Origin: an uncultured Flavobacterium sp. | GTDB taxonomy: Bacteria; Bacteroidota; Bacteroidia; Flavobacteriales; Flavobacteriaceae | Direction: 5' to 3' | Length of the DNA: 28,401 nucleotides | NCBI RefSeq assembly: GCF_946481155.1 | Contig: NZ_CAMLMK010000028.1 | Coordinates: 1 to 28,401 of the forward strand | In this document: positions 7,080 through 14,009 of the stretch, piece after piece | Layout of the letters: every line of letters starts with the position of its first letter | How positions within the stretch are numbered: the first letter of the stretch is position 1 | The notes under the pieces: model-generated | Databases searched by the model: none | Seen by the model: the letters and a program-made list of their open reading frames with translations, nothing else | Told to the model about the DNA's origin: nothing | Made by a program: the position numbers and the translations under genes

Positions 7080-7940
7080 TTATCCGATAATGTCTTCGCA
7101 GCGGAATACTTCTTTCAGGCGAACGCCTTTTTCGGTATTTTCTACAGTGATAATCTGATTATGGGCATCGTGTTCTAAAAACAAATAGTAGTTGTTTTTA
7201 GCTGCAGTGGTTAAGAATTTTGCTTTTTCGGGTAAGGTCAACAGGGGGCGGGTATCGTAGCCCATAACGTAAGGCAGCGGAATGTGTCCTGCGGTTGGCA
7301 ATAAATCTGCCATAAAAACGATGGTCTTATCTTGGTATTGTATGTGCGGTATCATCATTTTTTCGGTATGACCGTCTACGAATAGGAGACCGAAATCCAA
7401 TTCTGATTTTTTTTGAAAGTCGCCTTCCGGGCGGTTGATGAATTTCAATTGCCCGCTTTCCTGCATTGGAAGGATATTTTCAGCTAAGAAGGAAGCTTTT
7501 TCACGCGGATTCGGCTTTGTCGCCCAGTCCCAATGGTTGTCGTTGCTCCAGAACGTCGCATTTTTGAAGGCCGGTTCGTATCCTGTGCGGTCTTTGTTCC
7601 ACTGCACGCTTCCGCCGCAATGATCGAAATGCAGGTGCGTCATAAACACATCGGTAATATCGTCGCGGTGAAAACCATATTTCGCTAAGGATTTATCAAT
7701 AGTGTCATCGCCCCAAAGCGAGTAATACCCAAAAAACTTCTCCGATTGTTTGTCGCCCATACCGGTATCGATCAAAATCAGGCGATTGCCGTCCTCAATC
7801 AACAGGCAGCGCGCCGCAATATCGATAAGGTTGTTTTCATCAGCCGGGTTGGTTTTGCTCCAGATGGTTTTCGGCACCACGCCAAACATTGCGCCGCCAT
7901 CGAGTTTAAAATTGCCGCATTCAATCGGGTATAATTTCAT
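7080..7940 (-). CDS. MBL-fold metallo-hydrolase
   Basis: A metallo-beta-lactamase-fold hydrolase of 286 residues from the ATG at 7940. The metal-binding motif HLHFDH is at 102-107, preceded by the strand ILIDTGMGD (56-63). Later ligands are likely the His in FVDGHTEKM, the Asp in VFMADLLPTAGHIP and the His in LFLEHDAH. The family covers lactonases, hydrolases and similar enzymes; the substrate cannot be told from sequence. The frame stays open to an ATG at 8015, but the extra 25 residues look like translated leader, and the family-like beginning MKLYPIECGNFKLDGGAMFG supports the shorter form. It is transcribed away from the suf operon. Confidence 0.87.
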   Translation of the reverse strand: MKLYPIECGNFKLDGGAMFGVVPKTIWSKTNPADENNLIDIAARCLLIEDGNRLILIDTGMGDKQSEKFFGYYSLWGDDTIDKSLAKYGFHRDDITDVFMTHLHFDHCGGSVQWNKDRTGYEPAFKNATFWSNDNHWDWATKPNPREKASFLAENILPMQESGQLKFINRPEGDFQKKSELDFGLLFVDGHTEKMMIPHIQYQDKTIVFMADLLPTAGHIPLPYVMGYDTRPLLTLPEKAKFLTTAAKNNYYLFLEHDAHNQIITVENTEKGVRLKEVFRCEDIIG

Positions 7941-8064
7941 TTTGCAGTTGTTTCGGGTTGTAGAATACGCCTGCAAATTACTAAATATTGCCTGATCCTG
8001 CAATTTTACGATCAATCATAGTTATTGGCTATGAACGAATAAGTTATAAAAATGTTAGCTGGTA

Positions 8065-8094
8065 TTGTAAAAACCCTTTAATGTGATACCTTTG
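8065..8094 (+). promoter_or_regulatory. suf operon promoter (consensus match)
   Basis: TTG at 8065-8067, exactly 19 nt, then TACCTTTG at 8087-8094: a full match to TTG-N19-TAnnTTTG. The leader before the ATG at 8126 would be about 25 nt. No known iron-responsive operator is recognised nearby. Confidence 0.75.
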
Positions 8095-8125
8095 CAGTAA
8101 ATTAGAATTAATCTGTATAAACGTT

Positions 8126-8455
8126 ATGATTAAAGTATCTGAAACAGCAAAAAAGAGAATCGCATTTTTAATGGAGGATGACGGTTTCAACACTGCGACG
8201 GATTATGTTCGTGTGGGCGTAAAAAGTGGCGGATGTTCCGGACTGTCGTATGATTTAAAGTTTGACAAGGCTTTAGGCGAAGATGATAAAGTGTTCGAAG
8301 ACAATGATATAAAAATTGCGGTGGATAAAAAGAGTTTCCTTTATTTAGTGGGAACCACATTAGAATATTCAGGTGGATTGAACGGGAAAGGATTTGTGTT
8401 TAACAATCCGAATGCGAACAGAACCTGCGGTTGTGGTGAGAGTTTCTCGCTATAA
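8126..8455 (+). CDS. IscA/SufA/HesB-type iron-sulfur carrier
   Basis: A 109-residue A-type carrier protein that holds or transfers iron-sulfur clusters after their assembly on SufBCD. The three invariant cysteines are present: Cys37 in KSGGCSGLSY and Cys101/Cys103 in CGCGESF at the C-terminus. The length and N-terminal MIKVSETAKKRI are typical. It is the first gene of the suf operon, 31 nt after a consensus promoter box and 82 nt ahead of sufB. By position it is the SufA of this organism, but sequence alone does not separate SufA, IscA and ErpA, so no symbol is given. Confidence 0.93.
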   Translation: MIKVSETAKKRIAFLMEDDGFNTATDYVRVGVKSGGCSGLSYDLKFDKALGEDDKVFEDNDIKIAVDKKSFLYLVGTTLEYSGGLNGKGFVFNNPNANRTCGCGESFSL

Positions 8456-8476
8456 TCAATAATGTCTGAAGGCTAC

Positions 8477-8530
8477 AAGTCAGCGGAATAAACCGACTTT
8501 ATAAACTTTAGACTGTACAACTTTAAGACT
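8477..8530. repeat. Degenerate GACTTTA-type repeats upstream of sufB
   Basis: The gap between the HesB gene and sufB contains GACTTT (8495-8500), AACTTTA (8504-8510), GACTGTA and ACTTTAAGACTT (up to 8530). An AAGTC at 8477-8481 can pair with GACTT at 8495-8499. The block AACTTTAAGAC before the sufB start resembles GACTTTAAGAC just before sufD, so both genes are preceded by related repeat sequence. Confidence 0.45.
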
Positions 8531-8537
8531 TAAAAAA

Positions 8538-9986
8538 ATGTCAAAATACACTGAAGATGATTTAAAGGTCGAGCTCGAGAACAAAGAATACGAGTACGGC
8601 TTTTATACTGATATTGAATCGGATACGTTTCCTGCGGGATTGAACGAAGAGATTGTTCGTGCCATTTCCAAAAAGAAAAACGAGCCGGAATGGATGACCG
8701 ACTGGCGTCTGGAAGCTTTCAGAGCCTGGGAAGAGATGACCGAGCCTAACTGGGCCAATGTCAATTACATCAAACCTGATTTTCAGGCGATTTCCTATTA
8801 TTCGGCACCAAAGAAAAAAGATAAATACGAGAGTTTGGATGAGGTTGATCCGGAATTACTGGAAACCTTCAAAAAACTTGGTATCTCCATAGATGAGCAA
8901 AAAATGCTGACCGGCGTTGCGGTGGATATCGTAATGGACTCGGTTTCGGTAGCGACGACCTTCAAAAAGACGTTGGCTGAAAAAGGCATTATTTTCTGCT
9001 CGATTTCAGAAGCGATCCAAGAGCACCCGGAACTGATTAAAAAATACATCGGTTCGGTAGTTCCTCAAAAAGATAACTTCTATGCGGCCCTGAATTCGGC
9101 GGTTTTCTCAGACGGTTCTTTCTGTTACATTCCGAAAGGAGTTCGCTGCCCAATGGAATTGTCTACCTATTTCCGAATCAATCAGGGAGGAACAGGTCAG
9201 TTTGAGCGTACGCTGGTGGTTGCCGATGAAGGCAGTTATGTATCGTACCTGGAAGGCTGTACCGCGCCAAGCCGCGATGAAAACCAATTGCACGCTGCCG
9301 TTGTTGAGCTTATTGCGCTTGACGATGCCGAAATAAAATACTCTACCGTTCAAAACTGGTATCCTGGGAATAAAGAGGGTAAAGGCGGGGTGTTCAACTT
9401 CGTGACCAAAAGAGGGCTTTGCGAGAAAAACGCGAAAATCTCGTGGACACAGGTAGAAACCGGTTCTGCCATCACCTGGAAATATCCGTCATGTATTTTG
9501 AAAGGCGATAACTCGATCGGGGAATTTTACTCGATTGCCGTAACCAACAACTTCCAGCAGGCCGATACCGGAACTAAAATGATCCACTTGGGTAAAAACA
9601 CTAAGTCGACCATTATTTCCAAAGGTATTTCTGCCGGAAAATCACAAAACAGCTATAGAGGTCTGGTTCAGATTTCTGCAAGAGCCGACAATGCCCGTAA
9701 CTTCTCGCAATGCGACTCGTTGCTGATGGGTAACAATTGTGGCGCACATACTTTCCCGTATATCGAATCGAAGAACACTTCGGCGAAAGTTGAGCATGAG
9801 GCAACGACTTCAAAAATCGGGGAAGACCAGGTTTTCTATTGCAACCAAAGAGGAATACCAACCGAGAAAGCCATTGCGCTGATCGTTAACGGATTCAGTA
9901 GAGAAGTATTGAACAAACTGCCGATGGAATTCGCAGTGGAAGCTCAGAAATTGCTTGAGATCTCATTAGAAGGCTCGGTAGGATAA
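8538..9986 (+). CDS. sufB: SufB, Fe-S scaffold subunit
   Basis: A 482-residue SufB, the usual length. With SufC and SufD it forms the SufBC2D scaffold on which iron-sulfur clusters are built in the cytoplasm. Conserved blocks include [19 protein letters not shown] (198-216), [19 protein letters not shown] (237-255) and, in the C-terminal part, [20 protein letters not shown]. Cys392 in this block corresponds to E. coli Cys405, and Glu421 in VEHEATTS to E. coli Glu434, the residues required for assembly and sulfur transfer there. The end [10 protein letters not shown] is typical. The ATG at 8538 has the family start MSKYTEDDL. It is co-directional with sufC, 29 nt downstream. Confidence 0.97.
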   Translation: MSKYTEDDLKVELENKEYEYGFYTDIESDTFPAGLNEEIVRAISKKKNEPEWMTDWRLEAFRAWEEMTEPNWANVNYIKPDFQAISYYSAPKKKDKYESLDEVDPELLETFKKLGISIDEQKMLTGVAVDIVMDSVSVATTFKKTLAEKGIIFCSISEAIQEHPELIKKYIGSVVPQKDNFYAALNSAVFSDGSFCYIPKGVRCPMELSTYFRINQGGTGQFERTLVVADEGSYVSYLEGCTAPSRDENQLHAAVVELIALDDAEIKYSTVQNWYPGNKEGKGGVFNFVTKRGLCEKNAKISWTQVETGSAITWKYPSCILKGDNSIGEFYSIAVTNNFQQADTGTKMIHLGKNTKSTIISKGISAGKSQNSYRGLVQISARADNARNFSQCDSLLMGNNCGAHTFPYIESKNTSAKVEHEATTSKIGEDQVFYCNQRGIPTEKAIALIVNGFSREVLNKLPMEFAVEAQKLLEISLEGSVG

Positions 9987-10015
9987 TCAACAAAATTTTA
10001 AAAGACACATTTAGC

Positions 10016-10756
10016 ATGTTAACTATAAAGAATCTGCATGCCTCAGTAGAGGACAAGGAAATATTAAAAGGAATCAATCTTGAAGTAAAAGCGGGCGAAG
10101 TACACGCAATCATGGGACCAAACGGTGCAGGAAAGAGTACGCTTTCATCCATCATCGCCGGAAATGAAAACTACAACATGACCCAAGGGGAAATCATCCT
10201 TGAAGGGGAAGATATCTCGGAAATGGCTCCGGAGGAAAGAGCGCACAAAGGCGTGTTCTTATCGTTCCAGTATCCTGTGGAAATCCCGGGTGTTTCGGTA
10301 ACAAACTTCATGAAAACGGCTATTAACGAAACCCGTAAAGCCAACGGACAGGACGAAATGCCGGCAAATGAAATGCTGAAACTGATCCGCGAGAAATCCG
10401 AATTGCTGGAAATCGACCGTAAATTTTTATCCCGTTCGTTAAACGAAGGTTTTTCAGGCGGTGAAAAGAAACGTAACGAGATCTTCCAGATGGCGATGCT
10501 GAACCCGAAATTAGCCATCCTTGATGAAACGGATTCCGGTTTGGATATCGATGCGCTTCGTATCGTTGCCAATGGTGTTAACAAGCTGAAAAGCAAAGAC
10601 AACGCTGTGATACTGATCACACACTACCAACGTTTATTGGAATACATCGTTCCTGATTTCGTTCACGTTCTGCACGACGGTAAAATCGTGAAAACAGGCG
10701 GGAAAGAACTGGCTTTAGAGCTGGAAGAAAAAGGATACGACTGGTTGAAAGAGTAG
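10016..10756 (+). CDS. sufC: SufC, Fe-S assembly ATPase
   Basis: A 246-residue ABC-type ATPase that powers the SufBCD scaffold. Walker A is GPNGAGKST (34-42, Lys40). The signature region is LNEGFSGGEKKRNEI (142-156), with the SufC-specific Phe-Ser-Gly-Gly-Glu. Walker B is LAILDETDSGLD (166-177), and the switch His is His203 in ITHYQR. It is a soluble protein with no membrane segments. The stop codon TAG at 10754-10756 abuts the left heptamer array of the S23 cassette, so sufC is intact and the insertion falls just after it. In most flavobacterial suf loci sufD would be expected next. Confidence 0.97.
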   Translation: MLTIKNLHASVEDKEILKGINLEVKAGEVHAIMGPNGAGKSTLSSIIAGNENYNMTQGEIILEGEDISEMAPEERAHKGVFLSFQYPVEIPGVSVTNFMKTAINETRKANGQDEMPANEMLKLIREKSELLEIDRKFLSRSLNEGFSGGEKKRNEIFQMAMLNPKLAILDETDSGLDIDALRIVANGVNKLKSKDNAVILITHYQRLLEYIVPDFVHVLHDGKIVKTGGKELALELEEKGYDWLKE

Positions 10757-10758
10757 TT

Positions 10759-10784
10759 GTCGAAAGTCGAAAGTCAAAGGTCGG
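10759..10784. repeat. Left heptamer array of the S23 cassette
   Basis: Tandem units GTCGAAA, GTCGAAA, GTCAAAG and GTCGG follow sufC immediately. The 17-nt core at 10759-10775 is the exact inverse of 11236-11252. Confidence 0.8.
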
Positions 10785-10793
10785 AAAGAAGGA

Positions 10794-11177
10794 ATGGGAA
10801 GATTTAATTCGTTTGAAGAAATCACCTCTTGGCAAAAATCAAGAGCTTTTAATAAAAGCATATATCTTATTACCGAAAGTCCTGAATTTAAAAGGGATTT
10901 TGATTTTGTCAGACAGATTAGGCGAGCATCCTTATCCATATCTTCCAACATAGCGGAAGGTTTTGAACGAAACACAGATAAAGAGTTTATTTATTTTTTA
11001 TTTGTCGCTAAAGCTTCGGCAGGCGAGGTTCGATCACAATTGTATTTAGCATTTGATTTAGATTATATTAAAAAAGAAGAATTTGAAGTCCTTTTAGAAT
11101 CGGTAACAGAAATATCAAGATTGTTAAGCGGTTTTATAAAGTATTTGAGCCCAAAGTCAGAAAGTTTAAAATCATAA
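10794..11177 (+). CDS. Four-helix-bundle protein (S23/IVP family)
   Basis: A 127-residue helical protein of the family named after the proteins encoded in 23S rRNA intervening sequences, which also includes the Avd accessory protein of diversity-generating retroelements. Recognisable features are WQKSRAFNKSIYLIT near the N-terminus, the FDFVRQIRRASLSISSNIAEGF motif region (37-58) and a final helical hairpin. The S23 biochemical role is not established; basic, nucleic-acid-binding oligomers are known for Avd. The gene sits between sufC and sufD, is more AT-rich than either neighbour by eye, and is bracketed by inverted heptamer repeats. This suggests a later insertion rather than a suf component. 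No reverse transcriptase or variable repeat is nearby. Confidence 0.88.
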   Translation: MGRFNSFEEITSWQKSRAFNKSIYLITESPEFKRDFDFVRQIRRASLSISSNIAEGFERNTDKEFIYFLFVAKASAGEVRSQLYLAFDLDYIKKEEFEVLLESVTEISRLLSGFIKYLSPKSESLKS

Positions 11178-11198
11178 GCATATTGCTTTCAAACTTTC
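11160..11198 (+). other. Nested hairpin at the stop codon of the S23 gene
   Basis: GAAAGTTT (11160-11167) is the reverse complement of AAACTTTC (11191-11198), and inside it AAGCA (11176-11180) pairs with TGCTT (11184-11188). The stop codon TAA (11175-11177) lies in this structure. No T-tract follows, so it is not a standard terminator; it may protect or process the RNA. Confidence 0.45.
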
Positions 11199-11228
11199 AA
11201 CACTTGACAAAGTTGTCGGCAATCCTAA

Positions 11229-11260
11229 GTCTTTCGACTTTCGACTTTCGACTTTAAGAC
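11229..11260. repeat. Right heptamer array of the S23 cassette
   Basis: Tandem CTTTCGA units end in CTTTAAGAC ten bases before the sufD start. The core 11236-11252 is the inverse of the left array. The distance to sufD means that the stem could lie next to, or compete with, the sufD ribosome site. Confidence 0.8.
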
Positions 11261-11269
11261 ATAATAAAA

Positions 11270-12586
11270 ATGGATTTAAGAGAAAAATTACTATCATCTT
11301 TTATGGCTTTCGAGGAGCGCGTGGATGTTCACAACGAACTGCACGATGTCCGCACCGAAGCATTAAAGAATTTTGAAACTAAAGGCTTTCCGACCAAAAA
11401 AGAAGAAGCCTGGAAATATACTTCACTGAATGCTGTCCTGAAAAACGACTTCAGTATCTTCCCGAAAAAGGAAAACAATATCGATGTTAAGGACGTAAAA
11501 AAGTTCTTCCTGAACGATCTGGATACTTACAAAGTCATCTTTATCGACGGGATTTTCAGTACGTTTTTATCGTCAACAACGCATGACGGACTTGATGTTT
11601 GCTTAATGTCTTCGGCTCTAACCAAGCCAAAATATAAAATGATCATTGACACCTATTTTAACCAGGTGGCGAGCAAGGAGGAGAGCCTGACTTCTTTAAA
11701 TACCGCTTTCGCGTATGAAGGAGCCTACATCAACATTCCGAAAAGCAAAGTAGTGGAAAAACCAATCGAAATCATCTATTTCTCAACCGGAAAAGAAGAT
11801 GCATTGATGGTACAGCCAAGAAACCTGGTTATCGTTGGAGAAAACGCACATGTACAGATCGTGGAGCGTCACCAAAGCTTAAACGAGAATCCGGTTTTGA
11901 CCAATTCCGTAACAGAAATTTTTGCGCAAAAGCGTGCGATTGTGGATTACTACAAAATCCAGAATGATGTGCAGACCGCAAATCTTATCGACAATACTTA
12001 CATCTCCCAGAAATACGAAAGCCGCGTGTCGGTACATACCTTCTCTTTTGGCGGAAATATCACGCGTAACAACCTGAATTTCTACCATCACGGGGAACGA
12101 ATCGACAGCACGCTGAAAGGAATTACCATTATCGGAGACAAACAGCACGTCGATCATTATACGTTAGTGAATCACGAACAGCCGAATTGCGAAAGCCACC
12201 AGAATTATAAAACAATTTTGGACGGTGCTTCAACGGGGGTTTTCAACGGTAAGATTTATGTGGAGAAAGAAGCTCAGAAAACAGACGCTTTCCAGCAGAA
12301 TAACAATATTTTGTTAAGCGATAAAGCGACTATAAATGCTAAGCCGCAGTTGGAGATTTTCGCCGATGACGTGAAGTGTTCGCACGGTTGTACGATTGGA
12401 CAGCTGGATGAAAATGCCATGTTCTATATGCAACAGCGAGGTATACCGAAAAAAGAAGCGAAAGCGTTACTGATGTATGCTTTTACAAGCGAAGTGACCT
12501 CAAGTATCAAAATACCGGAATTAAAGTCCAAGATCGCCAAGATTATCGCCACGAAATTGGGCGTTAACATGGGGTTTGATCTTTAA
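11270..12586 (+). CDS. sufD: SufD, Fe-S scaffold subunit
   Basis: A 438-residue SufD, partner of SufB in the SufBC2D complex. The N-terminal helical part contains GFPTKKEEAWKYTSL (39-53), the recognisable SufD entry motif. The right-handed beta-helix follows, and the C-terminal block has DDVKCSHGCTIGQLDENAMF. His372 in CSHG matches E. coli His360, which is needed for cluster assembly at the SufB-SufD interface. The end MYAFTSEVTSSIKI is typical. The ATG at 11270 is the family-like start. It is separated from sufC by the S23 cassette, so its expression may depend on how that structured RNA is handled. Confidence 0.96.
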   Translation: MDLREKLLSSFMAFEERVDVHNELHDVRTEALKNFETKGFPTKKEEAWKYTSLNAVLKNDFSIFPKKENNIDVKDVKKFFLNDLDTYKVIFIDGIFSTFLSSTTHDGLDVCLMSSALTKPKYKMIIDTYFNQVASKEESLTSLNTAFAYEGAYINIPKSKVVEKPIEIIYFSTGKEDALMVQPRNLVIVGENAHVQIVERHQSLNENPVLTNSVTEIFAQKRAIVDYYKIQNDVQTANLIDNTYISQKYESRVSVHTFSFGGNITRNNLNFYHHGERIDSTLKGITIIGDKQHVDHYTLVNHEQPNCESHQNYKTILDGASTGVFNGKIYVEKEAQKTDAFQQNNNILLSDKATINAKPQLEIFADDVKCSHGCTIGQLDENAMFYMQQRGIPKKEAKALLMYAFTSEVTSSIKIPELKSKIAKIIATKLGVNMGFDL

Positions 12587-12620
12587 TTCCAGTACTTCTA
12601 TTACCAGGATATAGTAATTT

Positions 12621-12815
12621 TTAGGATTCGTCTTTTGTGGCACGAACCAACCCGATTCCTGAGACGAAGAAAATAATACCGAGTACGCCGTAAATGATTA
12701 GTGACCGGATATCGCGCTCGCCGCCACCTGTGTTGGCAAAGATCATGGCTGCGTAAATCAGTCCGACTATTCCCAGAAGCGTCAATAATACACCGAAGAT
12801 TCTTTTGACATTCAT
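12621..12815 (-). CDS. Small two-helix membrane protein, function unknown
   Basis: A 64-residue protein with two hydrophobic segments (about 8-27 and 38-58) joined by a short polar loop NTGGGERDIRS. The C-terminus is RATKDES. It resembles small conserved hypothetical membrane proteins of flavobacteria, but I cannot assign a function. It lies on the opposite strand, 34 nt after the sufD stop, inside the region a sufD transcript would read through. A -7 box in the right orientation (12851-12858) supports it as a real gene. Confidence 0.7.
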   Translation of the reverse strand: MNVKRIFGVLLTLLGIVGLIYAAMIFANTGGGERDIRSLIIYGVLGIIFFVSGIGLVRATKDES

Positions 12816-12850
12816 GATTTTATTTTTTAGATTGTGAATGATTTGATTTT

Positions 12851-12858
12851 CAAAGGTA
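12851..12858 (-). promoter_or_regulatory. -7 box of the 64-residue membrane protein gene
   Basis: The minus strand reads TACCTTTG, identical to the -7 box of the suf promoter, 36 nt upstream of the start at 12815. The -33 position is not convincing. Confidence 0.4.
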
Positions 12859-12927
12859 TAGAGTATATTTCTGAAGAATGTTATACGATTTCTTTTAAAA
12901 CTTACATGATTCGCATTAAACTATACT

Positions 12928-12959
12928 AAAACCGTCATTTTATGGCGGTTTTTATTTTT
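12928..12959 (+). terminator. Intrinsic terminator downstream of the suf operon
   Basis: AAAACCGTCAT (12928-12938) pairs with ATGGCGGTTTT (12942-12952), one G-T wobble, loop of 3 nt, followed on the plus strand by TATTTTTT. It would stop plus-strand transcripts coming from sufD, about 340 nt after the sufD stop. Confidence 0.7.
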
Positions 12960-12992
12960 TCAGCAAAGCAGAACCGTTGTTTGCCTTTTACG

Positions 12993-13000
12993 TATATTTG
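12993..13000 (+). promoter_or_regulatory. -7 box of the membrane-protein pair
   Basis: TATATTTG fits TAnnTTTG. TTG copies at 12977-12979 and 12981-12983 are closer than the standard spacing. The predicted start of transcription near 13006 supports a translation start at 13023 or 13041 rather than 12942. Confidence 0.4.
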
Positions 13001-13022
13001 GTTCAACCGAAAAACATTTACC

Positions 13023-14009
13023 TTGGAAAAACAATCTGAAATGCTCCTAAATACGCTTGTGGAAAAAGGTTTCGTTACCCAAACCCAGCAAGTGCAGATT
13101 AAAGAATACAAGCGCCTTGGAATCTTCTCGCTCAATGCGGAATTGCTCTTCCTCCTTTATCTTTCCGTCTTGCTTTTTACTACGGGTGTTGGTACTTTGG
13201 TCTACAAAAACATCGACAGCATTGGGCATATCGCAATTTTGGCGGTGAATTTTGCATTATTGGTCGCGTGCTTTTATTTCAGCTTTAAAAAGGCAAAAGG
13301 TTTTTCAAAAGAAGAAGTGTTTTTCGAAAGCCCGATGTACGATTATCTGGTGCTGACCGGCAGTATCCTGAGCTGTATTTTTATTGGTTATCTTCAGTTT
13401 CAGTACAGTATTTTCGGAAGTGACTTTGAAATGGTTTCCTTATTCTCGGCCATTCTTTGTTTCTGCGTGGCCTATTATTTTGACAACCGCTCGGTGCTTT
13501 CTATGGCGATTACGGCTCTGGCGGCTTTCGTAGGCATTGCGATTACCCCGAAAACCATGTTTGACAACGATATTTATTCCAATCCAACGCTGACGTATTA
13601 CGGCTTAGGCTTAGGAATTGCCCTAATACTCTGGACCTCCTATTGTTTCAGGGAGAAAATCAAGACGCATTTCCATTTTGTGTACCTGACTTTTGCACAG
13701 CATCTCATCGGGTTATGTTGTATCGGGGGCTTGATTGATGATAATTGGTGGCTGTTTGCGCCGATTATGGCAGGTTCTGTATATTACTTTTACAGGCTTA
13801 GCTATAAATTAAAGGCGACTTCCTTTTTCGTGTTTTCCCTGATTTACGGGTATATCGGCTTTAATATCCTGCTGATTAGAGGCTTGGATTTCCTGGAAAA
13901 CTTTGAATGGATTATTATGGTGTCCCCGATTTATGTTATCGGCTGCATTATCTGGTTCGTCAAGTTGGTGCGTAATTTTAATAAAGAGAAGAATGCTGGC
14001 ATACGATAA
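13023..14009 (+). CDS. Polytopic membrane protein (DUF2157-like), function unknown
   Basis: A membrane protein of 328 residues from a TTG at 13023 (LEKQSEMLLNTLVEKGFVTQTQ). The soluble N-terminus of about 50 residues resembles the helical start of DUF2157-type proteins, followed by some nine hydrophobic helices and a basic tail (KLVRNFNKEKNAG). The frame is open back to an ATG at 12942, but that ATG lies in the stem of a terminator and upstream of the -7 box, so it is unlikely. An ATG at 13041 is the other candidate. The last 17 nt overlap the next gene, so the two are surely translated together. The link to the flanking suf genes is positional only. Confidence 0.7.
   Translation: MEKQSEMLLNTLVEKGFVTQTQQVQIKEYKRLGIFSLNAELLFLLYLSVLLFTTGVGTLVYKNIDSIGHIAILAVNFALLVACFYFSFKKAKGFSKEEVFFESPMYDYLVLTGSILSCIFIGYLQFQYSIFGSDFEMVSLFSAILCFCVAYYFDNRSVLSMAITALAAFVGIAITPKTMFDNDIYSNPTLTYYGLGLGIALILWTSYCFREKIKTHFHFVYLTFAQHLIGLCCIGGLIDDNWWLFAPIMAGSVYYFYRLSYKLKATSFFVFSLIYGYIGFNILLIRGLDFLENFEWIIMVSPIYVIGCIIWFVKLVRNFNKEKNAGIR

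Larger units (their letters stand above)
10755..11260 (+). mobile_element. Candidate S23 (IVS-like) cassette with terminal inverted heptamer arrays
   Basis: The left edge holds GTCGAAAGTCGAAAGTC (10759-10775) and the right edge its perfect reverse complement GACTTTCGACTTTCGAC (11236-11252). Both are parts of short tandem arrays of a GTCGAAA/TTTCGAC heptamer (left to about 10784, right about 11229-11260). Between them lies one four-helix-bundle gene. An 8-bp direct repeat AGTTGTCG occurs at 10755-10762 and 11211-11218. In the suf mRNA the arms would pair into a stem of at least 17 bp with the gene in the loop. 23S rRNA intervening sequences of Leptospira and Coxiella have this plan. Mobility is inferred; no transposase is present. 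Confidence 0.5.

Noticed and set aside
7941..8015. N-terminal extension of the MBL hydrolase
   Set aside because: The extra 25 residues look like translated leader, and the residues from 7940 match the usual start of this protein type.
10794..11177. S23/Avd-like gene as part of a diversity-generating retroelement
   Set aside because: No reverse transcriptase, template repeat or variable repeat is visible in the window. The flanking repeats are short heptamers, not a TR/VR pair.
13903..13992. Longer start of the second membrane protein
   Set aside because: It would overlap the upstream gene by over 100 nt, and the peptide (WCPRFMLSAALSGSSSW) is a frame-shifted copy of coding sequence. The ATG at 13993 gives a natural short overlap.
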